Positions 6,027 through 8,294 of a DNA stretch of 8,294 nt are shown piece after piece. Positions within the stretch are counted from its first letter, which is position 1. Each line of letters begins with the position of its first letter. A program made the position numbers and the translations under genes. The DNA comes from Promethearchaeota archaeon (GTDB lineage Archaea; Asgardarchaeota; Lokiarchaeia; Sigynarchaeales; SOKP01), in assembly GCA_019894875.1 (NCBI GenBank), contig JAGXNR010000117.1:1-8294 (forward strand). The letters are read 5' to 3'. The notes below the pieces were generated by a model. It was not told the origin of the DNA and did not search any database. It was given only the letters and a program-made list of their open reading frames with translations.

Positions 6027-7055
6027 ATGGCTGCTTTATATGAATCATACGGGAGTTTTAGCACAGGAATCCCTTCGTTTAGGCAATTACTTTCAAAAAA
6101 ATCCAAAGGATCTCTTACCCTAACGGAAACCTTACTTTCATTTGAATCACAAGTGGACAAAATCCGATTTCAAGTTAAACTATCTGAGATTCAAAACATA
6201 TCAATAAAAAAGAGATCTAACATCAATCTAATAGAACTCCAGACACATCATCAAACGTTTTATACTCTATATCCTATGAAAGAGAAGAACAATTCTTTTA
6301 CACCCTCTAAAGAAATGACCATAGAATTGTTTGGACAATTAACTCGATTAATTTTTAATAGAGATCAAACAATTTTATTTGATGCTATTAGCAGTTTTTA
6401 CATTGGTTCTCTCCGAAGTTCTGATTTAAAAGAATCAATTCTTCAAGGGTATATTTTTTTAACGGAAAATTATATCTTATTCAAATCTTTCCAACCAGGA
6501 AATATCTATAAGATAAATATGCTAGATTTTAAAGATATTACAATGGAAATCACGGGTTCAACCACATATATAAAAATCGGGACAATTTACGACCAATTCT
6601 ATTCCTTTTTTCCTTTAAAAAGACAATGGAGAAAATTGGTAAAAGATAAGCTAAAAACTGAAAAATTATATGATGTGTTAAATCAAGGTAAAATGTATAA
6701 AGAATCTGAACAGATCCGATCCAAGAAGGAAGAGAAAGAAAAAATAAAAAAAATAAAATCGATGTTAAAAGTATCAAACCGTTTAAAACTAAAGATGATG
6801 CGAAACGTATTAGGATTAGAGAAAGAAAGTTTTAATAATCAAATCTTTGAATGGGCCAATAAGTTTAATTTTACTATTGATGGTGATTATGTTATTATTA
6901 ATAAAGACACTAGTGCTGCTTTCATTCATCATCTTGAGTCATTAGAAAATTTATATCGAAGTCATGCGAACGATAATAAAACAAAATGTTCTTTTTGTGG
7001 AAATATGATTGAACTTAAAGAGGAAGTTTGCCCTTATTGCGGAAATAAGAAATAA
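6027..7055 (+). CDS. Tandem PH/GRAM-like, winged-helix and zinc-ribbon protein of unknown function
   Basis: I do not recognise this 342-residue protein as a named family. By eye it has two similar beta-rich modules. The first (about 27-110) runs GSLTLTETLLSFES, then FQVKLSEIQNISI, then LIELQTHHQTFYTLYP. The second (about 139-215) runs GYIFLTENYILFKS, then YKINMLDFKDITMEI, then YIKIGTIYDQFYSFFP, followed by a helix. This is the pattern of GRAM or bacterial PH domains. A Lys/Glu-rich helical stretch (221-245) links to a winged-helix-like segment (about 245-291: KVSNRLKLKMMRNVLGL, then FEWANKF, then IDGDYVIIN) resembling the PCI-type wing. A CxxC-x10-CxxC zinc ribbon (C321, C324, C335, C338) ends the protein. 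There is no signal peptide or membrane segment, so it should be cytosolic, perhaps membrane-peripheral. The start ATG has only a weak AGG/GAGA site upstream. It diverges from tusD, 185 bases apart. Confidence 0.8.
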   Translation: MAALYESYGSFSTGIPSFRQLLSKKSKGSLTLTETLLSFESQVDKIRFQVKLSEIQNISIKKRSNINLIELQTHHQTFYTLYPMKEKNNSFTPSKEMTIELFGQLTRLIFNRDQTILFDAISSFYIGSLRSSDLKESILQGYIFLTENYILFKSFQPGNIYKINMLDFKDITMEITGSTTYIKIGTIYDQFYSFFPLKRQWRKLVKDKLKTEKLYDVLNQGKMYKESEQIRSKKEEKEKIKKIKSMLKVSNRLKLKMMRNVLGLEKESFNNQIFEWANKFNFTIDGDYVIINKDTSAAFIHHLESLENLYRSHANDNKTKCSFCGNMIELKEEVCPYCGNKK

Positions 7056-7082
7056 TATTGATTTGTATTCAAGTTGGTGTTT

Positions 7083-7099
7083 AAAAAAAAAATAAAAAA
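7083..7099 (-). terminator. T-tract terminator of arsM
   Basis: On the minus strand, 4 bases after the TAA stop at 7104, there is CTTTTTTATTTTTTTTTT. It is a long T-tract without a hairpin, the archaeal form. Confidence 0.55.
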
Positions 7100-7103
7100 G
7101 ATC

Positions 7104-8072
7104 TTAATTTGGTTTTACTGCTTTAACTTTTATGCTTGAATTAGTGATATACTCTTCTAGATTTTTCAATTCCTCAAGATTTCTCCCTTGTTCTTCTAAG
7201 GCTGTTTTGACGATCGGGTCATCAAGCAAAAAGTCAATTGTAGAGAACGTGCTTTCTTCCATAATTTCAACATCTTGAAAGCCAGCTTCTTCTATTAATT
7301 CCAAATATCGATCTTTCATGATTGCCCCAGAAATGCACCCAACATAAGCGTCTTTGTTTTCTTTAATAATATCAGGCAATTCTTTCAATAGAACATTATC
7401 TGAAAGCATCATCCTTCCACCTGGTTTGAGTACTCGAAAGGCTTCATTAAATACCCTTTCTTTATTAGGGGAAAGATTGATTACACAATTTGATATGATA
7501 AGATCCACAGCATCATTAGCAACAGGTAAATTTTCAATTTCGCCTAACCGGAATTCAATATTTTCGTAATTTCCCTTCTTAGCATTTTCTCGTGCTCTAT
7601 CAATCATCTGAGGTGTCATATCTACTCCGATAACTTTTCCTGTCTTTCCCACCTTATTGGCTGCTATGAAACAATCTAAACCGCCCCCTGCTCCAAGATC
7701 TAGAACCGTTTCTCCTTCCTTTATTGAAGCGTGTGCGGTTGGGTTTCCGCATCCTAATGCTAAATTTGCACCATCAGGTACACTTTTAAGTTCCTCTTCA
7801 GAATATCCTAATTCAGAACTATATTTCTCTAAAAAATCACCAACCTTATCAGCAGGAAGTTCAATAGGACTGCATGTATTATTGCTACATGAATTTAAAC
7901 TTGGGGTTTCTGTTATTGCACTCGGACCACAACAATTCATAGTTGGACTTTCTGTAGGTGCAGCAGGACCGCAACAGCTTGCCTTTTCCTGTCGACCTTC
8001 AGCTACTTTTGCGTATCGTTCTCTTACTATCTGCCTTATTTTAGCATCTTCAAGCCAATTTTCTTCAACCAT
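7104..8072 (-). CDS. arsM: Arsenite S-adenosylmethionine methyltransferase with N-terminal Cys repeat
   Basis: This 322-residue protein methylates As(III) using SAM, giving methylarsenicals in the cytosol. The SAM-binding Rossmann fold starts with VLDLGAGGGLDCFIAA (123-138), then GVDMTPQMI (149-157, D151 at the end of strand 2) and RLGEIENLPV (175-184). The family signature SNCVINLSPNKERVFNEAFRVLKPGGR follows from 194. The arsenic-binding cysteines are present: C108 in LGCGNP, C196 in NCVINL and C246 in GCISGA. The C196-C246 spacing of 50 equals that of the algal CmArsM pair as I recall it. The N-terminus carries two 14-residue CCGP repeats (33-60) and a decayed third (C62, C67), an extra region that may bind arsenic or other thiophilic metals. 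The ATG has a purine-rich AAGAGA site upstream. It has its own promoter with palindromes and appears monocistronic. Confidence 0.93.
   Translation of the reverse strand: MVEENWLEDAKIRQIVRERYAKVAEGRQEKASCCGPAAPTESPTMNCCGPSAITETPSLNSCSNNTCSPIELPADKVGDFLEKYSSELGYSEEELKSVPDGANLALGCGNPTAHASIKEGETVLDLGAGGGLDCFIAANKVGKTGKVIGVDMTPQMIDRARENAKKGNYENIEFRLGEIENLPVANDAVDLIISNCVINLSPNKERVFNEAFRVLKPGGRMMLSDNVLLKELPDIIKENKDAYVGCISGAIMKDRYLELIEEAGFQDVEIMEESTFSTIDFLLDDPIVKTALEEQGRNLEELKNLEEYITNSSIKVKAVKPN
7872..7976 (-). repeat. In-gene tandem repeat encoding the CCGP motif of ArsM
   Basis: Two adjacent 42-base units encode residues 33-46 and 47-60 of ArsM (CCGPAAPTESPTMN and CCGPSAITETPSLN; 9 of 14 residues identical). 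A degenerate third unit follows with C62 and C67. The DNA units are also recognisably alike, suggesting unit duplication. Confidence 0.75.
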
Positions 8073-8125
8073 TTTCTATCTCTTCTTATGAATAAATTAG
8101 TTTAATTATTAACAAGTAATATAAG

Positions 8126-8133
8126 TTTATAAA
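8126..8133 (-). promoter_or_regulatory. TATA box of arsM
   Basis: TTTATAAA on the minus strand is preceded by GGAACC (BRE-like position) and ends 53 bases before the ATG. Transcription would start roughly 25 bases downstream, leaving a short leader with the AAGAGA site. Confidence 0.55.
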
Positions 8134-8135
8134 GG

Positions 8136-8170
8136 TTCCGAATATTTCGGATCCGAACAATCAGAACAAT
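8136..8170. promoter_or_regulatory. Overlapping palindromes upstream of the arsM TATA box, candidate operator
   Basis: CCGAA-TAT-TTCGG (8138-8150) and the perfect 12-mer TTCGGATCCGAA (8146-8157) share the central TTCGG half-site, giving three alternating half-sites. They continue into a 9-bp direct repeat, TCCGAACAA (8152-8160) then TCAGAACAA (8161-8169). The array abuts the TATA box on its upstream side and is G/C-richer than its surroundings. It is probably bound by a dimeric regulator, perhaps an arsenic-responsive ArsR/SmtB-type protein, though none is identified here. Confidence 0.55.
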
Positions 8171-8184
8171 TATAAATCTTTTAG

Positions 8185-8204
8185 CCCAAAAATGAAAAAA
8201 ATTA
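8185..8204 (-). terminator. T-tract terminator of the edge gene upstream of arsM
   Basis: Immediately after the TAG stop at 8205, the minus strand reads TAATTTTTTTCATTTTTGGG. It separates this gene's transcript from the arsM promoter. Confidence 0.5.
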
Positions 8205-8294
8205 CTAAAAATTATCCATTCCGCTTATTTCAAATGAATCAGATAATTTTTTTAATAAATGGTTAAGCTTTTCTGCGTCTTCAATTGTAAAACC
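8205..8294 (-). CDS. C-terminal end of an unidentified gene (partial)
   Basis: On the minus strand an open frame enters from the window edge and ends in TAG after 29 codons. The residues begin GFTIEDAEKLNHLLKKL and end ISGMDNF, an amphipathic helix followed by a short polar tail, with natural codon use and a T-tract after the stop. That makes it a credible gene end although it is very short. No family can be assigned from so few residues. It lies upstream of arsM in the same direction, 132 bases away, so a regulator or arsenic-related protein is possible but unproven. Confidence 0.6.
   Translation of the reverse strand, partial: GFTIEDAEKLNHLLKKLSDSFEISGMDNF

Noticed and set aside
6718..6762. 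A-rich stretch as a possible slippage site or repeat
   Set aside because: It encodes a Lys/Glu-rich helix in an uninterrupted frame; no sign of a frameshift.
4741..8072. A joint sulfur-arsenic system (tus operon plus arsM)
   Set aside because: The genes are separated by an unrelated divergent gene, have separate promoters and show no shared control site; the link would be speculation.
7657..8091. 144-codon open frame on the plus strand opposite arsM
   Set aside because: Fully antisense to a clear ArsM gene; composition is Ser/Pro-rich as expected for a shadow frame and shows no family motif.
8171..8177. Plus-strand TATA box (TATAAAT) near the right edge
   Set aside because: No plus-strand gene follows in the remaining sequence; the region is occupied by the minus-strand partial gene and its T-tract.
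1..8294. CRISPR array, tRNA/rRNA genes, insertion sequences, phage genes
   Set aside because: No spaced repeats, cloverleaf-like segments, transposase motifs or terminal inverted repeats were seen on reading both strands.

Overview
The window is AT-rich, gene-dense and looks archaeal. Upstream of genes there are TATA-like A/T boxes and GGTGA/GGAGG-type ribosome binding sites. Genes end in T-tracts without GC-rich hairpins. One protein joins PH/GRAM-like repeats, a PCI-like winged helix and a zinc ribbon, a style common in Asgard (Lokiarchaeia-like) genomes. I therefore favour an Asgard archaeon, but this rests on style and not on a marker gene, so it is tentative.

Layout. (1) Positions 1-4702 hold three paralogues of large old-yellow-enzyme-type flavoenzymes (FMN TIM barrel, four-cysteine Fe-S site, FAD/NAD domains; 2,4-dienoyl-CoA reductase / 2-enoate reductase / trimethylamine dehydrogenase superfamily). 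They are the 3' end of one gene on +, a full gene on - (498-2474) and a full gene on + (2714-4702). The last two diverge from a 239-bp promoter region with an inverted repeat. (2) Positions 4741-5841 on - hold a compact DsrEFH/TusDCB sulfur-relay operon in the order tusD, tusC, tusB. (3) Positions 6027-7055 on + encode a 342-aa protein with two PH/GRAM-like modules, a Lys/Glu-rich helix, a winged helix and a C-terminal zinc ribbon; I do not recognise it as a named protein. (4) Positions 7104-8072 on - encode an arsenite methyltransferase (ArsM) with an N-terminal tandem CCGP repeat. Its promoter carries overlapping palindromes beside the TATA box. (5) Positions 8205-8294 on - are the last 29 codons of another gene, cut by the window edge.

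How they fit together. The flavoenzymes probably reduce (or demethylate) an unknown small substrate using Fe-S to FMN electron transfer. Both full copies lack the Tyr that usually donates the proton, have an unusually compact Fe-S cysteine cluster and have a degenerate second Rossmann motif, so this may be a distinct subfamily. The Tus proteins relay persulfide sulfur, classically for tRNA 2-thiolation, but no TusA or TusE partner is visible. ArsM converts As(III) to methylated arsenic using SAM and thiols. No pathway visibly unites the flavoenzymes, Tus proteins and ArsM. No tRNA, rRNA, CRISPR array, insertion sequence or prophage gene was seen.
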